A stretch of DNA of 64,000 bases, from assembly GCF_001742225.1 (NCBI RefSeq), contig NZ_CP017076.1, positions 1,658,501 to 1,722,500 on the forward strand, given 5' to 3'. This DNA comes from Novosphingobium resinovorum. GTDB taxonomy: Bacteria; Pseudomonadota; Alphaproteobacteria; Sphingomonadales; Sphingomonadaceae. The translations under genes were made by a program, and so were the position numbers. Numbering within the stretch: the first letter of the stretch is position 1; every line of letters begins with the position of its first letter. This document shows, one piece after another, positions 8,980 to 17,001 of the stretch. The notes below the pieces were generated by a model. That model was not told the DNA's origin, ran no database searches, and saw only the letters and a list, made by a program, of their open reading frames with translations.

Positions 8980-9738
8980 TCAGAACGGCCTGATCGTCAC
9001 GCCGTTGTCGATGACAAGCTCCGCGCCGGTGATGAAGCGGGATTCGTCCGAGGCGAGGAACAGCACCAGCGCCGCCACGTCCTTGGGATGGCCCGGCGTG
9101 CCGGGAGGCAGGACGCCGTCCGGGATTTCCTTCGGCTTGTCGAGGCGGCCTTCGGCGGTCTGCACCATCGGCGTCTCGATCGCGCCGGGATGCACCGAGT
9201 TGCAGCGGATCTTGTAGCCCTTTTCCTGGCACATCACCGCGACCGACTTGGTCATCGCCCGCACCGCGCCCTTGGCGGCGGAATAAGCGAAGAAGATCGG
9301 ATAGCCGAGCAGGGCGCCGGTCGAACTCATGTTGACGATGGAGCCGCCGCTCCCCTTGTTCATCAGCGGAATCGCATGCTTGCAGCCCAGGAACACGCCG
9401 TCGGTCATGATCGCGCTGACCCAGCGGAACTGTTCGAGCGTGGTATCCTCGACATCGGCGCTGAGCACCACGCCTGCGTTGTTCACCAGCACGTCGAGTC
9501 TGCCGAAGCGCGCCTCGATCTCCTGCATGACGGCGATCCACTGCCCTTCGTCCGCCACGTCGAGCGCCATCGCCAGCGCGCCGCCACCGATGCGGTCGGC
9601 TACGGCGAGCGCGGTCTCCAGCTTCACGTCGGTGACGACCACGGTGGCGCCTTCACGGGCGAGCGCCTCGCAGTCCGCCGCTCCCAGCCCCGAGCCGCCG
9701 CCGGTGACCAGCGCGACTTTGCCTTCAACCCGGCCCAT
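8980..9738 (-). CDS. Short-chain dehydrogenase/reductase (SDR)
   Basis: 252 residues starting MGRVEGKVALVTGGGSGLG, with GGAGAGAG upstream; an earlier in-frame Met at 9801 lies inside a repeat element and is rejected. Classical SDR: TGGGSGLG cofactor loop with an Asp (VVVTDVK) that favours NAD, LVNNAG, and catalytic Ser-Tyr-Lys (MSSTGALLGYPIFFAYSAAKGA). It ends with the usual SRFITGAELVIDNG. Likely alcohol/ketone conversion in the local pathway. It is downstream of the DECR-like SDR on the same strand, separated by a repeat. Confidence 0.88.
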   Translation of the reverse strand: MGRVEGKVALVTGGGSGLGAADCEALAREGATVVVTDVKLETALAVADRIGGGALAMALDVADEGQWIAVMQEIEARFGRLDVLVNNAGVVLSADVEDTTLEQFRWVSAIMTDGVFLGCKHAIPLMNKGSGGSIVNMSSTGALLGYPIFFAYSAAKGAVRAMTKSVAVMCQEKGYKIRCNSVHPGAIETPMVQTAEGRLDKPKEIPDGVLPPGTPGHPKDVAALVLFLASDESRFITGAELVIDNGVTIRPF

Positions 9739-9774
9739 GTCTCTCTCCATCCGTTGTTTTCTAAAAACAGAGCA

Positions 9775-9859
9775 GTCATTCCCGTGAAGGCGGGAACCCA
9801 TCTCCTGACGGTGCCTGTTGCACGCTCATCAGTTGGGTCCCCGCCTTCGCGGGGATGAC
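9775..9859. repeat. Intergenic palindromic repeat (GTCATTCCCG family)
   Basis: GTCATTCCCGTGAAGGCGGG at the left and the complementary CCCGCCTTCGCGGGGATGAC at the right form the arms of an imperfect inverted repeat between two minus-strand SDR genes. Such bounded palindromes are common in sphingomonad spacers. It may act as an mRNA hairpin between the cistrons. Confidence 0.75.
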
Positions 9860-9876
9860 GGGAAGAGGGAGCAGGG

Positions 9877-10797
9877 CTACGCCGCCCCGTCCTCGCTGAA
9901 ATATTCCGGCATTCCGGCGGGCCAGATAACGCCCCACTGGGCCTGCCCGCCGTCCATGATGATGAGGTCGCCATTGATGAACCGCGCCGCCGGGGAGGCC
10001 AGGTAGGCGATCGCCTCGGCCACGTCCCAGGCGTTGCCGCGCATCCGCATCGGGTTGGCCTTGTGGAAGCGCTTGAGCGCTTCCTCCGGGTACATGCGGA
10101 AGCCCTCGGTCTCGATCACGCCGGGGCCGATGCAGTTGACGCGGATGTTCCACTGCGACCACTCGGTGGCAAGCGTCTTGGACAGGTAGATCACCCCCGC
10201 GCGCGCCGCGCAGGTGTGCGCCGCCTGCGGCATGCCGCGCTCGACGTTGGCGACGATGTTGACGATGTTGCCCGGCTTGCCGTCCTCGCGCCAGCGCTTG
10301 GCGGCTTCCTGCATCATCCACCATGTCCCGTTGAGGTTGGTGTCGATCACCGCCAGCCAGCCCTTGCGGGTGAAGTCTATGGCGTCCTGCGGGAACTGCC
10401 CGCCCGCGTTGTTGACCAGCGTATCGAGCCCGCCGAAGTGGTCATGGACCGTGCCGATCAGCGCCTCGACGCCTTCGGGATCGCGGATGTTGGTCGATAC
10501 GGCGAGGACTTCGTTGCCGACCTCTTCGCGCACGAGGTCCACGGTGGTCTGCAGCTTGTCCAGGTCGCGCCCGCAGATCGCGACGTTGGCGCCCAGCCTG
10601 GCCGCCAGGAACGCCGCCGCCTTGCCCATGCCGCTGCCCGCGCCCGTGATCAGCACTGTCTGCCCGGCGAGCATGTCGTCACGGTAGATCGTGGACTGCT
10701 GGCGCAGCGCCTCTTCGTCAAGGCCGCGCGCCGGACGGTCCGGGCCATCGTCTTCGGGGCGGAACACTTTCGCGGTGTAGTTGCTGGGCGCGTTCAA
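9877..10797 (-). CDS. 2,4-dienoyl-CoA-reductase-like SDR with atypical catalytic residues
   Basis: About 306 residues. The likely start is TTG at 10797 (GAGGA nine bases before it); a GTG at 10812 is the alternative. An N-terminal tail of some 40 residues precedes the Rossmann motif VLITGAGSGMGKA; LVNNAGGQFP is normal. At the active site the expected Y-x3-K reads as HTCAARAG, so Tyr and Lys are replaced. Animal and bacterial 2,4-dienoyl-CoA reductases of the SDR type also depart from Tyr there and share NxRVNCIGPGxIETEG-like sequence, so reduction of an unsaturated acyl-CoA is the best guess. A recurrent operator lies 88-107 bases upstream of this start. Confidence 0.8.
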   Translation of the reverse strand: MNAPSNYTAKVFRPEDDGPDRPARGLDEEALRQQSTIYRDDMLAGQTVLITGAGSGMGKAAAFLAARLGANVAICGRDLDKLQTTVDLVREEVGNEVLAVSTNIRDPEGVEALIGTVHDHFGGLDTLVNNAGGQFPQDAIDFTRKGWLAVIDTNLNGTWWMMQEAAKRWREDGKPGNIVNIVANVERGMPQAAHTCAARAGVIYLSKTLATEWSQWNIRVNCIGPGVIETEGFRMYPEEALKRFHKANPMRMRGNAWDVAEAIAYLASPAARFINGDLIIMDGGQAQWGVIWPAGMPEYFSEDGAA

Positions 10798-10884
10798 ATC
10801 TCTTGTCCTCACGAATCGGGACAGAGGCCGACTTACGCCGCGTTGATCCTCTGCCCGCCACCACGGTAGCGGCGGGCGATCAAA

Positions 10885-10904
10885 AAGACAAACAAGATTG
10901 TTTT
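10885..10904. promoter_or_regulatory. Recurrent palindromic operator, site 2 (degenerate left half)
   Basis: AAGACAAA-CAAG-ATTGTTTT. The right half fits well and the left half poorly. It sits between TetR regulator 1 (its stop codon touches the site) and the DECR-like SDR transcribed away from it on the same strand. Confidence 0.5.
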
Positions 10905-11590
10905 TACGAGACGGCGACGCCCTTGTGCCACGGCATCAGCGCGCGGATCTGGTTCTCAAGATGGGTCAGCATGGCCGGGACCTTGGCCTTGTCCATCGCG
11001 CCGGTTTGCACCGCGATGGCCATGCCTTCGAGGATCGTCTGGGACAGGTTCATGGCCATGTCGAACTGGGCCGGAGCATCGCGCCATTCGGGGAAAAGAG
11101 CATCAGCCTGCGCGTTGAAGCGTTCGCGGAATTCCTCCTGCAGCGGGAAGAGGATCGCGCCGAGGTCCTTGTCGGTGCGCGCCGCCACGGCAAGTTCGTG
11201 GAAGGCGATGAACGCGGGTTTCTGGACCTGCGCCCAGTAGACTTCCACCAGCGTATCGACGTCGTGCTCCTCCGGCTTCTCGGCGGCGCGGCGGAAAGCG
11301 CGCAGGCGCTTTTCGTGCAGTTCGATGATCGTCGCCTTGATGAGCGCGGCGCCGTTCTCGAAGTGATGCATCATCGCTCCGCGAGACAGGCCCGCCTCCT
11401 CGGCCACGCGCGGCGTCGTGGTGTTGGCGTAGCCGTGCTTGACGAGGCAGCGCACCGTCGCCTCGATCAGCCGCCCCCGCGTCTGTGCCGCCTTGGTCGC
11501 CTGCAGGGTCGTGCCGCCATTCTTTGCGGGAGACGCCTTGGGAGCGGCGGGCTTTGCAGTGCGGGTGGTGCGCGTGCGCGAAAGAGCCAT
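10904..11590 (-). CDS. TetR-family transcriptional regulator 1
   Basis: 228 residues with a basic, Ala/Lys-rich N-terminal tail, then a TetR helix-turn-helix (TRGRLIEATVRCLVKHGYAN, TTTPRVAEEAGLSRGAMMHHF). The C-terminal ligand domain is nearly the same as that of the regulator at 31730-32320 (FHELAVAARTDKDLGA, PLQEEFRERF, FPEW, LEGMAI, TGAMD), so the two are paralogues. It most likely represses the surrounding catabolic genes and is released by a pathway metabolite or acyl-CoA. Copies of the shared palindrome lie both upstream (11742) and downstream (10885) of it. Confidence 0.88.
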   Translation of the reverse strand: MALSRTRTTRTAKPAAPKASPAKNGGTTLQATKAAQTRGRLIEATVRCLVKHGYANTTTPRVAEEAGLSRGAMMHHFENGAALIKATIIELHEKRLRAFRRAAEKPEEHDVDTLVEVYWAQVQKPAFIAFHELAVAARTDKDLGAILFPLQEEFRERFNAQADALFPEWRDAPAQFDMAMNLSQTILEGMAIAVQTGAMDKAKVPAMLTHLENQIRALMPWHKGVAVS

Positions 11591-11741
11591 GTGATTCGCC
11601 TGGAAAATGCTGTCGGCAGTGATTGCGGATTCAATCCGCTTACGCTCTGGACCGCCCGTTAGGCAAGCACCCGAAGGCCCCGGATCGCGGCCATTCCTGC
11701 GGATATCGCCCCGCTGGCATCACCTTGCCACCCCTGTAAAC

Positions 11742-11761
11742 AAAACAGACATGACTGATTG
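11742..11761. promoter_or_regulatory. Recurrent palindromic operator, site 3
   Basis: AAAACAGA-CATG-ACTGATTG in the spacer between divergent TetR regulator 1 and the acyl-CoA synthetase. The left half and core fit fully, the right half at six of eight bases. It is well placed for autoregulation of the regulator and control of the ligase operon. Confidence 0.68.
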
Positions 11762-11862
11762 TATTTTTCCCGCCGCTTGATAAGCTGGCGTCAAACACAG
11801 TTCGCATGATCGGGCGCTTTGCCGCGCGATCTGATAAGAGCACAGGACATGGGAGAGCGGGA

Positions 11863-13497
11863 ATGGGCGATAGGCCAATCCTGACTATGGGCGAGATGGT
11901 GCGATCCTCGGCAGGCAAGTTCGGGGACCGCGATGCGATCGTACTGCCGGACCGGCGGCTGACGTATACCGAACTGAACGAGGCGGCGCGCAACTGGGCG
12001 CGGGCGTTCGTGGCGATGGGCGTGAAGCCCGGCGACAACGTCGGTCTGCTGCTGCCGACTTGCGTGGACTTCATCACAGCGTTCTACGGCATCACTATGA
12101 CGGGCGCCGTCGCGGTGCCGGTCAACGCGCGGTATCAGGCGAGCGAACTGGGCTTCGTCGCCGCCGACGCCGATCTCGTGACGATCATTACCATCGGCAA
12201 AGTCGCCGACGGTCTCGATTTCAGCGCGCGTCTCGAAGCGGCGCTGCCCTCGCTGACGCAGGCGGAGGATCCCTGGGCGCTTGCCTTGCCCGAGGCGCCC
12301 CGCCTGCGCAGCATCGTGTGCCTGGACGACCGGTGCGCGCCTTACCTTGTTTCCGCCCGCGCGGCGCTGGGGGCGGGGCTGGAGACGCCCGAGGCCGAAG
12401 TGGATGCGCGGATCGACGCCGTCTCGCCGCAGGATACGGCGATGATCCTCTATACTTCGGGCACCACGGCCAATCCCAAGGGCGCGATGATCAGCCACCG
12501 CGCGCAAGTGGCGAACAGCCGCAATCTCGGTGTGCGCTACGAATGCACCGGCGAGGACAAGGTCTGGTCGCCGCTGCCGATCTTCCACATCGCCGGCATC
12601 CTGCCGATGACGATGATCCTCGACCTTGGCGGCGTCTACATGACGATCCCGCGCTTCGATGCCGGGGTGGGGCTGGCGATGCTGGGCAAGGAGGGCGCGA
12701 CGATCGCCTATCCCAGCTTCGTCACGATCATGCAGGACCTCATCACCCACCCGACCTTCAAGGATACCGACCTGTCGAAGCTGCGGGTGATGAACTCCAA
12801 CTTCGCGGTCCAGCCCGAATGGATCAAACTGGCGGTCGCCGAGGCCATGCCGCACACCATCCAGGTCGGCACGTACGGGCTGACGGAAGGCGCGGGCACC
12901 GTCTCCACCAGCCGTCTTTCCGACAGCTATGACGTGCGCACCGGCCGCTGCGGGGTGCCGCTCGACGAGTGGAATGTCCGCATCGTCGATCCAGAAACCG
13001 GCGAGGATTGCGGGCCGGGAGAGCAGGGCGAGATCGTGCTGGGCGGCCCGAACATCCTCAAGGGCTACTACAACGCCCCCGAAAAGACCGCCGAGGCCAT
13101 CCGGGGCGGCTGGTTCTTCTCCGGCGACATCGGCTCGATCGACGCGGACGGCAACGTCATGTTCCATGGCCGCACCAAGGACATGCTCAAAGTCGGCGGC
13201 GAGAACGTCGCGGCGGCGGAGATCGAGGCCATGCTGCAGACTCATCCGGCGGTGAAGCTGGCGCAGGTCGTCAGCCTGCCGGACGACCGCTACGCCGAAG
13301 TCCCTGCCGCCTTCGTCGAACTCGCCGAGGGCGAGAGCGCCAGCGAGCAGCAACTGATCGACCACTGCAAGGGCCGCATCGCCAGCTTCAAGATCCCGCG
13401 TCATGTGCGCTTCGTCGCGGAGTGGCCGATGTCGACCTCCAAGATCCAGAAGTTCCGCCTGCGCGAAGGGCTGATCGCGGAGTTGCAGGCGGTTTGA
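11863..13497 (+). CDS. AMP-binding acyl-CoA synthetase/ligase
   Basis: 544 residues from the ATG preceded by GGGAGAG; a Met at 11806 would add 19 residues. ANL-superfamily motifs: phosphate loop ILYTSGTTANPKGA, A5 motif YGLTEGAG, hinge GWFFSGDIGSIDADGNVMFHGRTKDMLKVGGENV, and a C-terminal Lys region (STSKIQKFRLR). It activates a carboxylic acid, probably a medium or long or cyclic side-chain acid, to its CoA thioester through an acyl-adenylate. It heads the plus-strand block and stands after an operator shared with TetR regulator 1. Confidence 0.9.
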   Translation: MGDRPILTMGEMVRSSAGKFGDRDAIVLPDRRLTYTELNEAARNWARAFVAMGVKPGDNVGLLLPTCVDFITAFYGITMTGAVAVPVNARYQASELGFVAADADLVTIITIGKVADGLDFSARLEAALPSLTQAEDPWALALPEAPRLRSIVCLDDRCAPYLVSARAALGAGLETPEAEVDARIDAVSPQDTAMILYTSGTTANPKGAMISHRAQVANSRNLGVRYECTGEDKVWSPLPIFHIAGILPMTMILDLGGVYMTIPRFDAGVGLAMLGKEGATIAYPSFVTIMQDLITHPTFKDTDLSKLRVMNSNFAVQPEWIKLAVAEAMPHTIQVGTYGLTEGAGTVSTSRLSDSYDVRTGRCGVPLDEWNVRIVDPETGEDCGPGEQGEIVLGGPNILKGYYNAPEKTAEAIRGGWFFSGDIGSIDADGNVMFHGRTKDMLKVGGENVAAAEIEAMLQTHPAVKLAQVVSLPDDRYAEVPAAFVELAEGESASEQQLIDHCKGRIASFKIPRHVRFVAEWPMSTSKIQKFRLREGLIAELQAV

Positions 13498-13520
13498 CGA
13501 AGGGCGTTAGCCCACCGCTC

Positions 13521-13602
13521 GTCATTGCGAGCGCAGCGAAGCAATCCAAGGCGGGTTACGCGGCCCTGGATTGCTTCGTCGGCTTCGCCGCCTCGCAATG
13601 AC
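13521..13602. repeat. Intergenic palindromic repeat (GTCATTGCGAGCG family)
   Basis: GTCATTGCGAGCGCAGCGAA at the left mirrors TCGCAATGAC at the right, with CAATCCA/TGGATTG inside. The same element occurs at 56961-57034. Short palindromic unit, no coding role; it separates the acyl-CoA synthetase from the next promoter. Confidence 0.8.
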
Positions 13603-13635
13603 GTTGGGGAGAGGGGCATAGCTATCGCAATAAAA

Positions 13636-13655
13636 AAGGCAGTCGTGATTGTCTT
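13636..13655. promoter_or_regulatory. Recurrent palindromic operator, site 4, with extended arms
   Basis: AAGGCAGT-CGTG-ATTGTCTT, flanked by perfect arms GCAATAAAAAAG (13627-13638) and CTTTTTTATTGC (13653-13664), giving a 38-bp dyad centred on the same point. It lies about 90 bases before the SDR that opens the operon to 20637 (SDR, Rieske, E1alpha, E1beta, E2, acyl-CoA dehydrogenase). Confidence 0.7.
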
Positions 13656-13751
13656 TTTTATTGCATCGTCCGGGGCGAGGGGCTTACAGTCCTCTCAAGA
13701 CTTCAAGGCCGCACTCCGACTCCGCGGCCATACGGAACAAGGAAGAAGCGA

Positions 13752-14513
13752 ATGGATCTGGGACTGGCGGGCAAGAAGGCGATCCTCGTCGGCGCGGCGC
13801 GCGGCATCGGCTACTCGGTGGCCGAAGTCCTGGCGCGCGAGGGCTGCGACATCGCGCTCACCGCGCGCAGCGAGGATAGCGTCAAGGACGCCGTCGCCAA
13901 CCTCTCGAAGTACGGCACCAAAGTCGTCGGCAAGGCCGTCAACGCCAAGCAGCCCGAGGAATACAAGGCCTGGATCGACTGGGCGATCGAAGCGCTCGAC
14001 GGCGTCGATATCCTCGTGCCGTTCACCTCGGCCGGCGGCGGCATGGGCAGCGAGAAGTATTGGTACAACGCCTTCGAGACCGACGTGATGGGCGTGGTCC
14101 GCGCGGTCGAGGGCGTGATCGAAAAGATGACCGAGCAGCAGCGCGGCGCAATCGTCCTGCTCGGCTCGACTTCGGTGGGCGAGGCGATGGGCGGTCCGCA
14201 GGCCTACAACGCGATGAAGGCCAGCCTCGTCACCTGGGGCAAGCAGCTGGCGCTGTGGCACGGCAAGAACGGCATCCGCGTCAACGTCGTCTCCCCTGGT
14301 CCGATCGAGTTCGAGGGCGGCAACTGGGACATGATCAAGGGCACGATGGAGAAGTTCTACGCTTCCCAGCTTCGCCAGCAGCCTTCGGGCCGCCTCGGCC
14401 GACCGGAGGAAGTGGCCAAGGCCATCGCCTTCCTCGCCAGCGACGCTGCCAGCTGGTGCAACGGGTCGCACCTCGTCGTCGACGGGGGCTTCACCAACAG
14501 GACGCACTTCTGA
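13752..14513 (+). CDS. Short-chain dehydrogenase/reductase (SDR)
   Basis: 253 residues. Cofactor loop VGAARGIGY, catalytic Ser-Tyr-Lys in STSVGEAMGGPQAYNAMKAS, and C-terminal WCNGSHLVVDGGF. The NNAG motif is replaced by TSAGG, a small departure. First gene of a six-gene plus-strand operon; its stop overlaps the Rieske start (TGATG). The coupling suggests it oxidises the product of that oxygenase, such as a dihydrodiol or alcohol, or makes its substrate. Confidence 0.87.
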   Translation: MDLGLAGKKAILVGAARGIGYSVAEVLAREGCDIALTARSEDSVKDAVANLSKYGTKVVGKAVNAKQPEEYKAWIDWAIEALDGVDILVPFTSAGGGMGSEKYWYNAFETDVMGVVRAVEGVIEKMTEQQRGAIVLLGSTSVGEAMGGPQAYNAMKASLVTWGKQLALWHGKNGIRVNVVSPGPIEFEGGNWDMIKGTMEKFYASQLRQQPSGRLGRPEEVAKAIAFLASDAASWCNGSHLVVDGGFTNRTHF

Positions 14514-15877
14514 TGAAGCCGCATGTCATGGGCTGGGACCGGGCGTCGATGGACGTCAAGCGCGTCGTCGACGTGTTTCGCGTCGATCCCGAGTCCGTGG
14601 GCAACGGCACCCCGACGGAGCGTGCGCCCGATCCGGAGCTGGGCACCGACATAATCCCGGCCGCGCGCTACTACTCGCCCGATTTCATGAAGCTGGAGTG
14701 GGAGCGCGTCTGGACCAAGGTGTGGCTGCTCGGCGGCCGCTCCGACGACCTGAAGGAACCGGGCGACTATATCTGCACTGATATCGGCAAGGAATCCGTG
14801 CTGATCGTGCGTCAGGCCGACGGCTCGATCCGCGCCTTCCCGAACCTGTGCCTCCATCGCGGCAACCGCCTGCGTCCCGAGGGGCGCGGCAATGCCGAGA
14901 AGTTCCAGTGCATGTATCACCACTGGACTTACGGCCTCGACGGCAAGCTCGAGCATATCCCGGACTTGTGCACCTTCGTGCAGGGCGGCCCGGACGGCAT
15001 GAAGCTGACGCCGCTGCCCTGTGTCGAGTGGAACAGCTTCGTATGGTTCTCGCTCGATCCGAAGGTCGAGCCGTTCGACGACTTCATCGATCCGCTGAAG
15101 CGCCACCTCGAACCCTATCATCCCGAGCGGATGGCGTGGATGCGCGACATCACCGTCGAGTGGGACTGCAACTGGAAAACTTCGGTCGATGCCTTCAGCG
15201 AGACTTACCACGTCCAGGGCATCCACCCGCAGCTCAAGTGGTATCTCGACGACGTCAACGTCCAGATCGACTGCTACGGCAAGCACAACCGCTACCTGAT
15301 CCCCTTCGCGGCGATATCCCCGCGTGTGGCGATGCCGAGCCAGATCCCGCCCGCGATCCACGAGATCATGGTGCATGCGGGGATGGACCCGGCAGAATAC
15401 GAAGGCCGCGTCTCCGACATCCGCCGCGACGTGCAACTGTTCAAGCGCGAGCATGGCGCGGCGCAGGGCAAGGACTATTCCGAACTCAATGACGAGCAAC
15501 TGACCGACGACTACCACTACACGATCTTCCCGAACGTGTCGGTGAACGTCCACGCGGACGACGTCATGCTGTTCCGTCAGCGCCCGCACGCCACCGACCC
15601 GAACAAGATGTACTACGACATCTGGATGTTCGGCCTCGTCCCCGAGGGTGAGGAATGGCCGGAGCGGGTCCGCCATCAGCGCTTCAAACACGGCGACAAG
15701 ACCATCGGTCAGGTGCTCGATCAGGATGCCTTCAACCTGCCGACGGTGCAGACGGGCATGCAGTCGGACTTCTTCCCCGGCCTGCACATCGGCGATCAGG
15801 AACTGCGCATCCGCCACTTCCACAAGGTGCTGGACGACTACATCTACACGCACGGGAAGGGGCCGGATGACTTGTGA
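14513..15877 (+). CDS. Rieske non-heme iron oxygenase, alpha subunit
   Basis: 454 residues. Rieske centre ligands are C113-L-H115-RGN and C133-MY-H136; iron-site region NWKTSVDAFSETYHVQGIHP supplies the two His. It is distantly related to the tandem pair at 5.7-8.4 kb (same order of C-terminal blocks, VLDQD..NLPTVQ.G and the ending LRIRHFHKVLDD). Co-translated with the upstream SDR. No partner beta subunit or electron-transfer gene follows; instead a palindromic repeat and a TPP-enzyme operon do. Confidence 0.9.
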   Translation: MKPHVMGWDRASMDVKRVVDVFRVDPESVGNGTPTERAPDPELGTDIIPAARYYSPDFMKLEWERVWTKVWLLGGRSDDLKEPGDYICTDIGKESVLIVRQADGSIRAFPNLCLHRGNRLRPEGRGNAEKFQCMYHHWTYGLDGKLEHIPDLCTFVQGGPDGMKLTPLPCVEWNSFVWFSLDPKVEPFDDFIDPLKRHLEPYHPERMAWMRDITVEWDCNWKTSVDAFSETYHVQGIHPQLKWYLDDVNVQIDCYGKHNRYLIPFAAISPRVAMPSQIPPAIHEIMVHAGMDPAEYEGRVSDIRRDVQLFKREHGAAQGKDYSELNDEQLTDDYHYTIFPNVSVNVHADDVMLFRQRPHATDPNKMYYDIWMFGLVPEGEEWPERVRHQRFKHGDKTIGQVLDQDAFNLPTVQTGMQSDFFPGLHIGDQELRIRHFHKVLDDYIYTHGKGPDDL

Positions 15878-15883
15878 CAAGGA

Positions 15884-15987
15884 CGTCGTCCCGGACTTGA
15901 TCCGGGACCGCTGGCCGAGCGTCACCCAACCCTCGGCAGAGCGCGCCTAAAGACAGCCACCGGTCCCGGATCAAGTTCGGGACGACG
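15884..15987. repeat. Intergenic palindromic repeat (GTCGTCCCGGACTTGATC family)
   Basis: GTCGTCCCGGACTTGATCC at the left and GGATCAAGTTCGGGACGAC at the right frame about 60 bases. Related copies lie at 22183, 27844 and 32488. It sits inside the operon between the Rieske gene and E1alpha and could fold in mRNA, setting the expression ratio of the flanking genes. Confidence 0.8.
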
Positions 15988-16016
15988 ATTTAAGAACACC
16001 AACGGGAGCAGCGGCG

Positions 16017-16991
16017 ATGCAACTGAACCGCGACGAACTGCTGGGCGCCTATCGCCGGATGAAGACCATCCGCGAATTCGAGGAACGCCTGCACGAAGAG
16101 ATCAAGACCGGCGAGATCGGCGGCTTCACGCACCTCTACGCCGGGCAGGAAGCGGTTGCCGTGGGCATCTGCGATCAGCTGACCGTGGACGACAAGATCG
16201 TCTCCACCCATCGCGGCCATGGCCACTGCATCGCCAAGGGTTGCGACGTGAAGGGCATGATGAAGGAGATCTACGGCCGCGCCGGAGGGCTCTGCAAGGG
16301 CCGCGCGGGCTCGATGCACATCGCCGACCTCGACGTCGGGATGCTGGGCGCCAACGGCATCGTCGGCGGCGGTGCACCGCAGGCGGTGGGCGCCGCGATC
16401 GCCGCGCGCATCGACGGCAAGGGCAGGGTGGGCGTGACTTTCTCGGGCGACGGCGCCTGCAACCAGGGCACCACTTTCGAGGCGATGAACCTGGCCGTCG
16501 TTACCAAGGTTCCGGCGATCTTCGTCTTCGAGAACAACCACTATTCCGAGCATACCGGCGATGCCTACGCCGTGGGCACCAGCAAGGACATCGCCAGCCG
16601 TGCCGAGGGCTTCGGGATGAAGGCCTGGCGGGCCAATGGCTGCGACTTCTTCGAGACTTATGCGGCCTTCACCGAGCTGCTCGAATATGTCCGCGCCGGT
16701 AACGGCCCCGCCGCGATCGAGCTGGATACCGAGCGCTACTACGGCCACTTCGAAGGCGATCCGCAGCGCTATCGCGGCAAGGGCGAACTCGATCGCATCC
16801 GTGCCGAGCGGGACTGCCTCAGGGCCTTCCGCGCGCGCGTGACCGGCGCCGCGCTGCTGACCGATGAGGATCTCGATGCGGTCGACGCCGAAGTGCTCGC
16901 CCTGATCGAGGAAGCCGTGGCCGAGGCGCGTGCCGACGAGCAGCCCGATCCCGCCACCGTCGCCGACGACGTCTACGTCGAATATTACTGA
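16017..16991 (+). CDS. TPP-dependent 2-oxoacid/acetoin dehydrogenase E1 alpha
   Basis: 324 residues, typical for acetoin-dehydrogenase-type or PDH-type E1alpha. Landmarks: HLYAGQEAVAVG, STHRGHGHCIAKG, KGRAGSMHIAD, and the TPP motif SGDGACNQGTTFEAMNLA...ENN. With E1beta and E2 directly downstream it forms a multienzyme complex that decarboxylates an alpha-keto acid, or cleaves an alpha-hydroxyketone as acetoin dehydrogenase does, and passes the acyl group to lipoate. The short length and loop sequence favour the acetoin type. GGGAG lies eight bases before the ATG. Confidence 0.9.
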   Translation: MQLNRDELLGAYRRMKTIREFEERLHEEIKTGEIGGFTHLYAGQEAVAVGICDQLTVDDKIVSTHRGHGHCIAKGCDVKGMMKEIYGRAGGLCKGRAGSMHIADLDVGMLGANGIVGGGAPQAVGAAIAARIDGKGRVGVTFSGDGACNQGTTFEAMNLAVVTKVPAIFVFENNHYSEHTGDAYAVGTSKDIASRAEGFGMKAWRANGCDFFETYAAFTELLEYVRAGNGPAAIELDTERYYGHFEGDPQRYRGKGELDRIRAERDCLRAFRARVTGAALLTDEDLDAVDAEVLALIEEAVAEARADEQPDPATVADDVYVEYY

Positions 16992-17001
16992 GGACCAGCG
17001 A

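Noticed and set aside
9755..9780. TGTTTTCTAAAAACAG followed by AGTCATT, resembling the recurrent operator
   Set aside because: The half-sites are in the wrong order and spacing, and the right part is the arm of a known repeat.
14060..14512. Apparent N-terminal extension of the Rieske protein at 14513
   Set aside because: It is the SDR gene read in another frame; the real start overlaps the SDR stop by TGATG.
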